DNA from: a virus
IMG/VR virus record: IMGVR_UViG_3300027793_000052
Location: 62,001-126,000 of that record
Strand: one strand, 5' to 3'
Length of the DNA: 64,000 nucleotides
Below are positions 39,109 through 48,617 of this stretch, piece by piece. Position numbers and translations under genes: made by a program. Below the pieces are notes generated by a model, which saw nothing but the letters and a program-made list of their open reading frames with translations, was not told the origin of the DNA and did no database searches. The first letter of the stretch is position 1, and every line of letters begins with the position of its first letter.

Positions 39109-40398
39109 ATGACATTTTTTACTAATTTAACACTTAGAGGTATTAAAAAATCAGCATTAACACATGCTGAATTAGATAATAATTTTGTTGCTCTCGACAG
39201 TGGGTTATCTAATTTACAAAACCAAGTAAGTTTTATAAGTGGCGGTAGTCAAACTCTTGCTCAAACATTGTCTAATGGCAATACATCAGGAGCGTATGAT
39301 ATTTTAATAAACACTGGTCAAAAAATAGGATTTAAGGATGGTAATAATACTTACACAACATATATTTCCAACAACCAAACTCAGGCCGGAAATAGAACGG
39401 TTTATTTACCTTTATTTGATGGACAAATTGCATATCACGCCACCGGATCACCGTTAACAACAAATTATATCTTAAAAGGCACTACAAATGGGGCTATTAC
39501 TTCGAGTAGTTTAATATACGACAATGGGACTAATGTAGGTATAGGAACGGCAAGTCCTTCTTATAAATTACAAATAAATACAGCATTAGCCGATTTTGAT
39601 GGTTTACAAATAAAAAACACAAGTACAAATGCAGCGGCAGGTGCTTATTTGTTATTTACTAATGGAAGTGGTGCTAATGCTGAAATTGTTTTAAAACAAG
39701 GTTCGTCTTTTGCTGGATATGGAGCTGCAAATGACATGACTTTTAGAGCTGGTGTAGGAGCAGCTTATATGAATTTTGTTTCTGAAAGTACTAACGGTTT
39801 TAGATTTTATCCAAGTGCAGCTGGTGGAGCATCTTTAGCAACATTAACTCCTACATTAGCTATCGCAGGAACCGAGAGAGTTGGTTTTGGTATATCGTCG
39901 CCAAACGCTAAAGCGCATATTGTGGGTGCAACCTCCGCCGCCGGCGCATACGCATTAAGGGTAGATGATAGTTCAAATAGTCCATTATTTTGTGTTCAAA
40001 ATGATGGAACGGTAGGAATTGGAACAATTAGTCCGGTTGTAAAATTACATGTAGAGGGGTTATCTTATTTAAACGGTGGTGCAAGGATTACAAGTGTCGG
40101 TATTGGTGGATATTGGGGTGGATTAGCAAATGAAATTTTAACTTTACAAGCAACAACAGGAAATCCATTAATCTTACAATATACAGAAGTTGGGCAAGTA
40201 GCTATTGGAACAAATGCACCAAACACATCATCGATATTAGATATTGTTAGTACAAATAAGGGTGTTTTATTGCCCCGAATGACTACCGCACAAAGAACTT
40301 CTATTCCTTCCCCAGCTATAGGGTTAATAGTTTATCAAACAGATGCAACAGAAGGTCTTTACATATATAAATCTAGTGGTTGGACATTCATAGCATAA
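39109..40398 (+). CDS. Tail fibre protein
   Basis: 429 residues. Low-complexity Gly/Ser/Thr/Ala sequence with repeats GTNVGIGTASPSYKLQI, TVGIGTISPVVKLHV and SILDIVSTNKGVLLPRMT, typical of Bacteroidota phage fibres and of secreted beta-repeat proteins. The first 90 residues share a block (GGSQTLAQTL... GAYDILINTGQKIGFKDGNN) with the fibre at 40723, at the DNA level too. Likely trimeric receptor-binding fibre shaft plus tip. Confidence 0.85.
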   Translation: MTFFTNLTLRGIKKSALTHAELDNNFVALDSGLSNLQNQVSFISGGSQTLAQTLSNGNTSGAYDILINTGQKIGFKDGNNTYTTYISNNQTQAGNRTVYLPLFDGQIAYHATGSPLTTNYILKGTTNGAITSSSLIYDNGTNVGIGTASPSYKLQINTALADFDGLQIKNTSTNAAAGAYLLFTNGSGANAEIVLKQGSSFAGYGAANDMTFRAGVGAAYMNFVSESTNGFRFYPSAAGGASLATLTPTLAIAGTERVGFGISSPNAKAHIVGATSAAGAYALRVDDSSNSPLFCVQNDGTVGIGTISPVVKLHVEGLSYLNGGARITSVGIGGYWGGLANEILTLQATTGNPLILQYTEVGQVAIGTNAPNTSSILDIVSTNKGVLLPRMTTAQRTSIPSPAIGLIVYQTDATEGLYIYKSSGWTFIA

Positions 40399-40440
40399 AA
40401 ATTATTAATATATAATAAAAAAATAAAAAAATAAAACAAC

Positions 40441-40710
40441 ATGAAGTACAAACATTTAAAAACAACAATTTTAGCAGGAAGTGCTAACGTAGATGTTCCA
40501 GCTAATACATCTACTTTTCAGGCGAATATCAAATTTGAAATCTTACCTGAAATAGAAGGTCATGAAATACCTGAACAATACAAAACACCTGAGTTAACTT
40601 TCTTTGGATTAGTATTTAATACATTAAATATGGAAGAAGTACTAAATCAGGCGGACAGTAAGGGTGTTGAAAGATTGAAAGAGGTTTATGGGGTGACTAA
40701 TATAGAGTAA
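40441..40710 (+). CDS. Small protein between tail fibres, unknown
   Basis: 89 residues. Starts KYKHLKTTILAGSANVDVPA, a possible fibre-associated or chaperone-like protein, with a helical end (VLNQADSKGVERLKEVYG). Position between two fibre genes suggests a role in fibre assembly, not shown. Confidence 0.6.
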   Translation: MKYKHLKTTILAGSANVDVPANTSTFQANIKFEILPEIEGHEIPEQYKTPELTFFGLVFNTLNMEEVLNQADSKGVERLKEVYGVTNIE

Positions 40711-40722
40711 ATAACTTAAAAA

Positions 40723-42453
40723 ATGGGAAATTTAATATTAAAAGAACAATCGGTATCAGGTTTTACTGCTGCTCCATTAAACAAAATAAAAATTGCTTAT
40801 GGAAATGATGATAACCTATACAGAATTGATGATGCTAATAACGCGGTTGTAATTGGTGGCGGTGGTGGTAGTCAAACTCTTGCTCAAACTTTAGCTCTGG
40901 GCAATACATCAGGAGCGTATGACATCTTAATGAATACAACCCAACGTATAGGGTTCAAAGATGGGGATAACACTTACACAACTTATTTAAGTAACAACAT
41001 TACAACTGCGGCCAATAGAACGGTTTATTTACCATTGTTTGATGGACAGTTAGCTTATCATGCTACTGGAACACCACCAACAACAAATTATGTTTTAAAA
41101 GGAACAACTAATGGGGCTATTACTTCGGGGATAATCTACGACAATGGAACAAATGTTGGTATTGGGACATCATCACCAACAACTAAATTATCTGTTTATG
41201 CAGGAACAGTAACTAATACAGATTTATTTTCAGTAAAGATAGCTTCAAATCAAGCAGCATTAAATGTTAATGATGCGAATTGGGTTTCCATTAATTCAAA
41301 CACAAGAGTTGGTACTGAAAGTTTATATATTAATGGTACGCAAGTAACAAGTGAAATATCTATATTAGGAACTAATATGCTTAGATTTGCTGATAGTGGT
41401 TTTTCGACTATAACAAGTCCGAATTTGGATTTTGTTGGAACAATGAATGGTGGTTATCAATTTAATGGTTATGGAACATTACCGCACGGTAATTCTAACT
41501 TTTTATCGTTAATACCAAATACTAATAACGGTTCATTAGCTACTTTCTTTAATAATTTAGTTAGAATAAAGGCAAACGGTAACACTGATACACAAAAATA
41601 TTTTGCAGTAACCAGTTTCACAGCGGATACTATACCAACAGATACTTTAACTTATTTTAAAGGTTCCACCTCCGCAGCAGGTGCATATGCTTTAAAGGTA
41701 GATAACTCAAGTAGTAATCCTTTATTACATATAGCCAACACTATTAACGGACAAGCAAATGGGTTAAATCAAGGAAATGGCAATTTGGCGATGTATTACG
41801 ACACATCGGGGGCCGGATATGCTGTTTTACGTTCATTAAATTATAATTCCGTTTCTTTTGGCACACATTCATCACCTTATAGAATTATATTAGGTAGGGA
41901 TGGAAATGTTTATACAAATGACAGGTTGTTTGTGATGTTAAATGATCCCATTGCCGCAGTTACCGAAACGGTAAGTGTTGGTAGAACTACTCATGGAGTT
42001 AATGGCTCTACATCATCAATGGTCGTATTAAATATAACGATGGGTTCAACTAATTCAGGTTTAGGGTTATTTGCTATTGGTGCCACTGGTCAAGGTGGAA
42101 CAACCGGAAACGCAACGATGAATTTTAAATATGATCCAATAAGTTACAGTGGGACAGTAAATTCAGCTAATAACAATTATTATCGTGTTGCAATTGGTAA
42201 ATCCCCATCAACGGATTATAGATTAGAAATTTCAGGTGGAACAAGAATTGAATCGGATAGTTATACCACGTCGGCTGCTGTTTTAGAGTTATCGTCTACT
42301 ACACAAGGTCTATTATTACCTAGAATGACATCTACACAAGCTAGTGCTATAACGGCCGTAAATGGTTTAATTTTATATGTAACCGATACTAACTTAACAT
42401 TCACTTCTGTAGGTTTTTGGGGTTATGAGAATGGGTCATGGGTAAAACTTTAA
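40723..42453 (+). CDS. Tail fibre protein
   Basis: 576 residues. Same modular plan as the preceding fibre: shared GGSQTLAQTL block, GTNVGIGTSSPTTKLSV, and an ending AVLELSSTTQGLLLPRMTST. The middle is longer and variable, which suggests domain exchange. Probably a second adhesin from one host-range locus. Confidence 0.85.
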   Translation: MGNLILKEQSVSGFTAAPLNKIKIAYGNDDNLYRIDDANNAVVIGGGGGSQTLAQTLALGNTSGAYDILMNTTQRIGFKDGDNTYTTYLSNNITTAANRTVYLPLFDGQLAYHATGTPPTTNYVLKGTTNGAITSGIIYDNGTNVGIGTSSPTTKLSVYAGTVTNTDLFSVKIASNQAALNVNDANWVSINSNTRVGTESLYINGTQVTSEISILGTNMLRFADSGFSTITSPNLDFVGTMNGGYQFNGYGTLPHGNSNFLSLIPNTNNGSLATFFNNLVRIKANGNTDTQKYFAVTSFTADTIPTDTLTYFKGSTSAAGAYALKVDNSSSNPLLHIANTINGQANGLNQGNGNLAMYYDTSGAGYAVLRSLNYNSVSFGTHSSPYRIILGRDGNVYTNDRLFVMLNDPIAAVTETVSVGRTTHGVNGSTSSMVVLNITMGSTNSGLGLFAIGATGQGGTTGNATMNFKYDPISYSGTVNSANNNYYRVAIGKSPSTDYRLEISGGTRIESDSYTTSAAVLELSSTTQGLLLPRMTSTQASAITAVNGLILYVTDTNLTFTSVGFWGYENGSWVKL

Positions 42454-42549
42454 TGGTAAAAATATTACAAAATAATTTTATAAAATTATATTTTACTTTT
42501 TATAAAATTATTTTATTTTTTAAATATAAAATAAAAATTTAAAATAAAA

Positions 42550-42732
42550 ATGAAAATGAAAGATAAAGAAATAACATTAAAATTTAACTTAGATGAAGTT
42601 AATGTAATTTTGACCGGTTTAAGTGAGTTACCTAGTAAAATAAGTTATGGTTTAATAACTAAAATCAAAAATGACGCTCAAAATCAAATAGAAGATGAGG
42701 ATGCAAATAAGTTAGATTTAAAAAATGATTAA
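42550..42732 (+). CDS. Small conserved phage protein
   Basis: 60 residues: KDKEITLKFNLDEVNVILTG then LSELPSKISYGLITKIKND, a pattern of short helical proteins located next to tail genes in many phages. Followed by a bidirectional terminator. Function unknown. Confidence 0.65.
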   Translation: MKMKDKEITLKFNLDEVNVILTGLSELPSKISYGLITKIKNDAQNQIEDEDANKLDLKND

Positions 42733-42734
42733 AC

Positions 42735-42766
42735 AAAAAACCCCACAATTTGTGGGGTTTTGTTTT
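42735..42766. terminator. Bidirectional Rho-independent terminator
   Basis: AAAAACCCCACA-AT-TGTGGGGTTTT stem with A and T runs on both sides, between the convergent 42550 and 42766 genes. Confidence 0.85.
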
Positions 42767-43872
42767 TAAAGTACAAACTCTGTATCAAACTCTTTTTTAA
42801 ACATATAAAGACCAGCATGTTTTCTTAAATCATTTTTAGAGTGTTCACCAATACCCATACCATAATCGTGTGAACCAACATCAGTTAAAGAATTTAATAA
42901 ATCCCAAGTCGTCATATCGGTTTTGGCGTTTTTCCAATGACGGTTTGTCAGTGTTTCCAAATTAATACCTCTTTCTTTATAAGAAGATTGAATTTCACCT
43001 ATTGGAAAAAATTTATCCAAAACCGCTTCAACACGAGCATCATTTTTATCTGTAACCTTACTACTAACCAAATCACGGAATTTTAAAACTTCATTATATG
43101 AAGCTGAAATTGTACTCATTTTTTGAACTTGATTGGTAAATATACCTTGAAATTTCTTATTGGTTTCACTTAAAGACTTAACTTCTCTCATAAATTTGTT
43201 GATGTTATCAACCGAGTTACTTTCCAAACGTGGACCCATTTCAAGACGACGAGGACCAATTAAACCATTTTCACAAACTAAACGAATTACATACGGGTCA
43301 ATAGCAATATCTTCAGTGGGACCGGCTGTTACAATAACACCTGTGTGAAAACTTTCATCTTTTAAATCAGGTACGTCAAAAGCCCATCCACTTTTAACTG
43401 TTGATATTTGAATGTTACCCTCACCAGAAATAGACATACTACCAATGTCTAAATTATTATCATTAATCACATTTTCAACCATATCAAAATAAAAATCAGG
43501 TGAAATGTAAGGTTTAGACGCGTCAGTGATAGCCACAACCATTTTAGTTGATGGTGAAATGTAAATTGACACCAACATATCTTTTGATGTGGCAATTTTA
43601 TTCTTAATAACTTTAACTAATTGATTACGAGAATTCATACCAAAAATATCGGTAAATTTACCCATAAAAGCGTCAGTTATTTTGAGAGTTTTAAGTAAAG
43701 ATTTGAAAGCGTTTGAAGATAGTTTTAAACTAACGCCTTCAATATTAATACCACCGTTACGATTTTCAGGATTTTCAAAGTCAATATTTAACTCGGAGAT
43801 TGTTAAGTTTTTACGAATTGGGTAATTGGATTTTACCTCTTTTTTAAATGTTTCAAATTTTGTGTTTTCCAT
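42766..43872 (-). CDS. DUF932-like protein
   Basis: 368 residues. The C-terminal half has TWDLLNSLTDVGSHDYG with AVLDKFFPIGE before it, matching the DUF932/LGT phage-plasmid family whose role is unknown. The middle VICENGLIG-type segment (RLVCENGLIGPRRLEMGPRL) is characteristic. A minus-strand TATATTTG is at 43892-43899. It lies next to the RecA/DnaB-like ATPase and may be involved in replication. Confidence 0.75.
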   Translation of the reverse strand: MENTKFETFKKEVKSNYPIRKNLTISELNIDFENPENRNGGINIEGVSLKLSSNAFKSLLKTLKITDAFMGKFTDIFGMNSRNQLVKVIKNKIATSKDMLVSIYISPSTKMVVAITDASKPYISPDFYFDMVENVINDNNLDIGSMSISGEGNIQISTVKSGWAFDVPDLKDESFHTGVIVTAGPTEDIAIDPYVIRLVCENGLIGPRRLEMGPRLESNSVDNINKFMREVKSLSETNKKFQGIFTNQVQKMSTISASYNEVLKFRDLVSSKVTDKNDARVEAVLDKFFPIGEIQSSYKERGINLETLTNRHWKNAKTDMTTWDLLNSLTDVGSHDYGMGIGEHSKNDLRKHAGLYMFKKEFDTEFVL

Positions 43873-43937
43873 GTAATAATATTTTAGACTACAAATATAA
43901 GTTATACTTTCAATAAATACAAATTTTTTGTTTAAAA

Positions 43938-44870
43938 TTAATCTTCCACGTCGATTAGTTCGTCATTATCAACAGGATTAGTTTCAACCAAGGTTTCTTT
44001 AATTTTGGTTTCCTCATTTTCTTGATTTTCTTGAGCTTGTTTCAATAAATTTTCCAAAAGTTTATCATTTTCGGTTTGAAAACTATCCATTTCTTTTTGG
44101 ATTTGAATGGCTCTTTCAAGTTCGTTAAATTTTTTGGAATCGTAATTAAGTTCACCAGTTTCTTTGTCTAAAACCATGTATAATTTTTTACGAATATCAC
44201 CTCTACGATTTTTAACATAAACTAAATAACGTTGACCTGTAATTTCGTCAATACGAACATACATCATTGCGGTTGTGTTATGTTTTAACTTGGTAGAACC
44301 CGCATATTCACCACCTTTTGTAATATGCTGGATAACGTCAAATGCTGTATATTTTTTTGATTGATTTTCACCCTTAGTGTGTTTAACCAATAAATTAATT
44401 AACCAAGTTTCAACAGAAGACGCTGTTAATTTGTTTTGACTATCTTTAATTTTGTCTTTTACATCCATAAAGGAGTCAATTAAAACATAATCCCAACCCA
44501 TATCTAAAGCTTCTTCAACAGCTTTTTTTGGATTTTCATAGTCAGCCAAATAAAGTGTATTTAAATTCATTAATTGAGGTAAATCTTCAGCCAATTCACG
44601 GTTATCAATTGGGTTCATTTCAGAAGAAATATATAAACAAGTCCTACCTGGATTATATTTTTCAATTCCTGACATTTTATCAACTAATAATGTGGTTTTA
44701 CCCGAACCAGGTTCACCTACAACTACTGTAATAGTGGCAGGCATTGTACCACCCTTCTTAGATATAATATTATCCACAAATTTACCACATTTTAAAGGTA
44801 TAAACACTTCAGGCGGAAAATTAAAATCCGTTAATTTTACAATTTGTACTTTTTGTTCAGACTTTGCCAT
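43938..44870 (-). CDS. RecA/DnaB-superfamily ATPase
   Basis: 310 residues. Walker A is VVGEPGSGKTTLLVDKM near residue 50, Walker B DYVLIDSFMDV near 130, with YAGSTKLKHNTTAMMYVRID and KNRRGDIRKKLY afterwards, as in RadA/KaiC/DnaB-type ATPases. The C-terminus is a Gln/Glu-rich coiled coil (LLKQAQENQENEETKIKETL). It is probably a replication or recombination helicase/recombinase of the phage; exact type cannot be fixed. TATATTTG at 44901-44908. Confidence 0.8.
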   Translation of the reverse strand: MAKSEQKVQIVKLTDFNFPPEVFIPLKCGKFVDNIISKKGGTMPATITVVVGEPGSGKTTLLVDKMSGIEKYNPGRTCLYISSEMNPIDNRELAEDLPQLMNLNTLYLADYENPKKAVEEALDMGWDYVLIDSFMDVKDKIKDSQNKLTASSVETWLINLLVKHTKGENQSKKYTAFDVIQHITKGGEYAGSTKLKHNTTAMMYVRIDEITGQRYLVYVKNRRGDIRKKLYMVLDKETGELNYDSKKFNELERAIQIQKEMDSFQTENDKLLENLLKQAQENQENEETKIKETLVETNPVDNDELIDVED

Positions 44871-44939
44871 ACAATTTTGTTTAGTTTTTAATTATGATTA
44901 CAAATATATAACATTTAGATTAATTACACAAATTTATTT

Positions 44940-45179
44940 ATGGAAAATAAAGAAATGGTAAATCACCCGCAACATTATGGTGGTAAAGATAATAAATATG
45001 AGGCAATTAAAGTAATAGACGCGTGGGGTTTGGGGTTTTCTTTAGGAAATACCGTAAAATACATATCTAGAGCAGGTAAAAAGAACCAAGAAAAGGAGTT
45101 AGAAGACCTTAAAAAGGCATTATGGTACTTAAATCACCATATCCAAACATTAGAGAGTAAACTGAAAGAAAATTCGTGA
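44940..45179 (+). CDS. DUF3310 protein
   Basis: 79 residues: VNHPQHYGG, YEAIKVIDAWGLGFSLGNTVKYISRAGKK in pieces, then EDLKKALWYLNHHI. This is the DUF3310 family, common in phages and suspected of a nucleotide-metabolism role. Soluble and short. Confidence 0.9.
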   Translation: MENKEMVNHPQHYGGKDNKYEAIKVIDAWGLGFSLGNTVKYISRAGKKNQEKELEDLKKALWYLNHHIQTLESKLKENS

Positions 45180-45182
45180 TAT

Positions 45183-46868
45183 TTAATCACCCCACACCCA
45201 TTTTTTATTACCACAATCCCAAATAATGTTGTAACCACGTTCATACATTATTTGTTTTTCAGTCTTATTCGGATCATAACCATCTTTAATTAATTTATCT
45301 TTCCTAAAATTATATCTGTGCATTCTAACCAAGTCTTTGAAATACCAATAATTTAATTCGGTATTTTTTAAAAATTTAAAGCCCAATTTTTCATATAAAC
45401 CACCATCAAAATACCTGTTATCGGAATAAGATACGACATTTTTTGGTTTATAATTTTGTATGAAATGTCCGAACAATTTTGAAGCCCCACCAACTATTTT
45501 TGTGTTTAATTTATTACAAAATCTTAACATCTCATATTCATAATTGTTGTTACCCACACCTGAACGATTACCGAATGTCATAACAGAAACCAATTCGTCT
45601 TTATAATATAAACCCAAATTTATAGACGCGTTAACAGACCCTTGAATGTGGTTATTACCCAAAAATTTCGATGATTCTTTATTGGTTATTGTTTTTATAA
45701 CACACTTTCTTGCGAATATATTGGTATCGAATATGTTTAAATTAGCTTTTATAATAGATAATACAATATCTTTTTTAAATAACCACTCATCTTCAAAAAT
45801 ATGTAATAGTTTAATATTTTTATCTTTACATAATAACGTCTTATTTATGTGATATGTTTTACTTTTATTTATTTCACTATGCCAATACAATCCATCATAT
45901 TCTATGGCTAAATTTTTCTGCGGTATGAAAATATCCAATTCACAACCACCGAGTATCTTTTTATTATTAATCTCAACTAACATCCCAGTCAAATTCTCTA
46001 TATAACTAACAATATCTCTATGTGGTTTGGTGTAGTTTGATCCGTTAAGTGGGAAACAATTGATGCATATTTCATACCCCAACCTATTTCTTTGATTAAA
46101 TAAATAATTGTCTATTTTAAAAATTTTGTCACATTTATCACATTTTAATGTTAATACTTTATTTTCGTAATCAATAAAAGTATACCCACTGAAATTATTT
46201 AATTTATCTATTATTTTGTTTTTAAAAATCACATTTTTAAACTCTTCACTTTGTGAGTAGTTCTCTACATTAAATTTTGTTAAATTAGTTTTTTTAGATT
46301 TTTCTTTAACTTCTTCTAACTGAAAAGGGTTTGATACGCCGTATTTTTTAATAAGATTCTCTTTTCTTAAATTCTTTATATCGTCAGAATACCAATGGTG
46401 GGTAAAACCGTATCTTTCTAAATTAGTTTTTTTTACTTTATTTTTTATTTCATCATTATGTAAACTACATGTTACACCATACTTTTCTAAATTAGTTTTT
46501 TTTACTTTATTTTTTATTTCATCATTTCTTAAAGGACTTGTTACACCATATTTTTTTACATTAGTTTCCTTTATTTTATTTTTAGTATTTTGGTTATTTA
46601 CACCACATTTTATAGAACAGTTTTTATTATAACCCTTTTTTAGTGAGATAAATTTCACATCATTTACCCCACAAACCTCACATTTAGGTGGTTTGTTAGT
46701 ATTATTTATATATAAATAAATTTTCTCTTTAAAAGTTAAGCTGTCTTCTTTATTGAAGTTTATTATTTTTGAGTATAAATCGTAGTTATTGTCCCGTAAC
46801 CAACTTTCTCTAACCCTAAGACCGTTATTATTTTCAGTAAAATAATCCAGTAAATTTATATTATCCAT
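45183..46868 (-). CDS. Large homing endonuclease (Vsr/EDxHD-like with repeats)
   Basis: 561 residues from ATG 46868. N-terminus has CEVCG...C-S-I-K-C zinc-like pairs, then tandem repeats TNLEKYGVTCSLHNDEIKN (four to five copies, a NUMOD-like DNA-binding array). A central nuclease core reads CELDIFIPQKNLAIEYDGLYW then LLHIFEDEWLFKK, as in Vsr-type homing endonucleases of phages. The C-terminus has HIQGSVNASINLGL. It lies head-to-head with the disrupted DHH gene, about 190 bp from the insertion there. Confidence 0.85.
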   Translation of the reverse strand: MDNINLLDYFTENNNGLRVRESWLRDNNYDLYSKIINFNKEDSLTFKEKIYLYINNTNKPPKCEVCGVNDVKFISLKKGYNKNCSIKCGVNNQNTKNKIKETNVKKYGVTSPLRNDEIKNKVKKTNLEKYGVTCSLHNDEIKNKVKKTNLERYGFTHHWYSDDIKNLRKENLIKKYGVSNPFQLEEVKEKSKKTNLTKFNVENYSQSEEFKNVIFKNKIIDKLNNFSGYTFIDYENKVLTLKCDKCDKIFKIDNYLFNQRNRLGYEICINCFPLNGSNYTKPHRDIVSYIENLTGMLVEINNKKILGGCELDIFIPQKNLAIEYDGLYWHSEINKSKTYHINKTLLCKDKNIKLLHIFEDEWLFKKDIVLSIIKANLNIFDTNIFARKCVIKTITNKESSKFLGNNHIQGSVNASINLGLYYKDELVSVMTFGNRSGVGNNNYEYEMLRFCNKLNTKIVGGASKLFGHFIQNYKPKNVVSYSDNRYFDGGLYEKLGFKFLKNTELNYWYFKDLVRMHRYNFRKDKLIKDGYDPNKTEKQIMYERGYNIIWDCGNKKWVWGD

Positions 46869-46943
46869 ATTGTATGACTTATTTATCAATAAATATATTC
46901 ATTTTTAGCCAAAGTCAAATATTTATTTAAAAAAGTGTAAATA

Positions 46944-48379
46944 ATGATAATATCAGAAAAAATATTTGAAAAGATCCTGATAGAAAGTGGAATACGTAAT
47001 ATACGTAATTTGTCTTATAGATACGATAAGGCAAAAATCTACTTTCATCAGGATCTTTGAGGGAACTTGATGGTGTTACAACGGCTATAGCTATGAAAAA
47101 ATACCTAGAAGATAACGGTATTAAGGTTGTAGAGTGTGAAGTGATACAATACGGTGACCAAGAATTTTCCATTAAAAAACCAATGGCAAGAGGTGATATC
47201 ATGCCAGTTTTAGTTGACTTCGCTCACGGTAAACCGATGTTTGTTATACATACAGATCATCACGATAAGCAAGTAGGTGCTGAAGCTGGAGCTTCCAAAT
47301 CATTTAGACACTCTAGGTCCAACGTCGAGACAATTTCTCAAATAATATCAACTAAAGAATTATTCCCTAGTTTTGATATTAATATGATTTCCACTATAGA
47401 TAGTGCTAATTACGCTAAAATGGGTATATCTCCTGAACAGGTGATGAATTATGTATTTGGGTTAGATAAAGAGAAAAGTTTAGAGGATAACAAAAAGGCT
47501 ATGGCTCTTGTTTGTAATAAACTTTTGTTGGCTTATAAAAACAAACCAAGATTTTTAGAAAGATTGGTTATGGAATCTAGTCCATCATTGTTAAACATAT
47601 ACCAAAACATAGTTAGAATGGCTAAAGAAGAGGGTTATTCCTCACCAGAGGTTATGTCACAATATTCTAAAGAATATGGTGAAACTATGAAGAATAGTGA
47701 AAATGTGAAATATGATGAAAAAACAGGTATTATTTCACAATATGGTGGTGGTTCTATGATTAAACCCGGATCTTATGACAGATACGTACCTTTTAAAAAC
47801 TTTCCTGACGCTAACTTCTTAATTATAGCTTGGCCTTTAGGTTTACTACAGGCATCATGTAACCCATTTAAACCTGAAAGGTCTATAAAGGGTATAAATT
47901 TGGGTGAAATAGCACAGGAAGTATTAAAAAAACACGAACAGGAGTTAAAAAACACAATAATAAGTGTAGACACTTTAAAATACTTCGCCGAAAAACACAA
48001 ATCTTTTTCAGAGGAGAGTGTTGGTTTTACATTTAAAGATTTAATGTCACTATATGGTGATATTGGTGAAGGTGTTAGGGGTTTAAACACAATTCCAGAA
48101 GGTGCCGCACCTGATTATACGGTTGAAAGATGGCAAAACGCTATAAAAAATGTGATGGACAAACATTACTCAACTTTGGGTGAAAGAGAAATTAAGGCAT
48201 TAAAAATGTTGTCTATAACTGGTTGGGATATTATCCAAGCAAACAGTGGGGGACACAAATGTATAACTAACATATCGGGGTTAATGTATTTCGGCAAGGA
48301 TGGTGTTCTTTGGCTTAAAAAATTACAATCCGAATTTATTGAAGAATTAAAAAACTTAATATTACAAAATGAAAACTAA
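46944..48379 (+). CDS. DHH-family phosphoesterase interrupted by an 11-nt insertion (bypass candidate)
   Basis: The frame from ATG 46944 encodes 38 residues (EKIFEKILIESGIRNIRN then KIYFHQDL) and stops TGA at 47058. A second frame resumes as DGVTTAIAMKKYL from 47069. Joined, HQDLDGVTT makes DHH motif I (HxDxDG); VDFAHG and HTDHHD follow as motifs II and III. The whole protein would be about 474 residues. The leader I-L-I-E-S is cargo-like. Take-off CTT 47055-47057 and landing CTT 47066-47068 suggest translational bypass. DHH enzymes hydrolyse short RNA or DNA. Confidence 0.75.
46970..47068 (+). other. Putative ribosomal bypass element
   Basis: A near-perfect stem pairs 46970-46988 (AAAGATCCTGATAGAAAGT) with 47041-47058 (ACTTTCATCAGGATCTTT), one bulged base. 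It ends on the take-off codon CTT, which is followed by stop TGA and, 8 nt on, by landing codon CTT. Between the arms CTTAT-AGATACG-ATAAG forms an inner hairpin. Confidence 0.5.
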
Positions 48380-48617
48380 ATTAAAACAAATTTTACTACA
48401 AATATTCACAACCAAAGTTGGTTGGTTAGGATTTTCTATGTTTTGTGCCATATTATTTGGTACAATAGCGGAAGATTATGAATGGGCACAAATACCTTTT
48501 ATTTTATCTTGGATTTGGCCGGTTCTTTATACTTTAATTGGTATCACATATGCTTGGATTATAAACCCAATTAGACAATACAAAGAAACTAAAAAATTAA
48601 AACAAAATAAAAAATGA
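48369..48617 (+). CDS. Small membrane protein
   Basis: 82 residues with two hydrophobic segments (WLGFSMFCAILFGTIA and IPFILSWIWPVLYTLIGITY) and a Lys-rich C-terminus. Overlaps the DHH frame by 11 bp. No family recognised. Confidence 0.65.
   Translation: MKTKLKQILLQIFTTKVGWLGFSMFCAILFGTIAEDYEWAQIPFILSWIWPVLYTLIGITYAWIINPIRQYKETKKLKQNKK

Noticed and set aside
47055-47068. The DHH disruption as a simple sequencing error
   Set aside because: An 11-base insertion with a matched codon at each end and a long stem ending on the take-off codon is not a typical single-base error, though it remains possible that it is a genuine loss-of-function mutation.
46927-47202. Minus-strand frame over the DHH gene start
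   Set aside because: Shadow. The plus-strand motif HQDL/DGVTT, the DHH motifs and the leader show which strand is coding.
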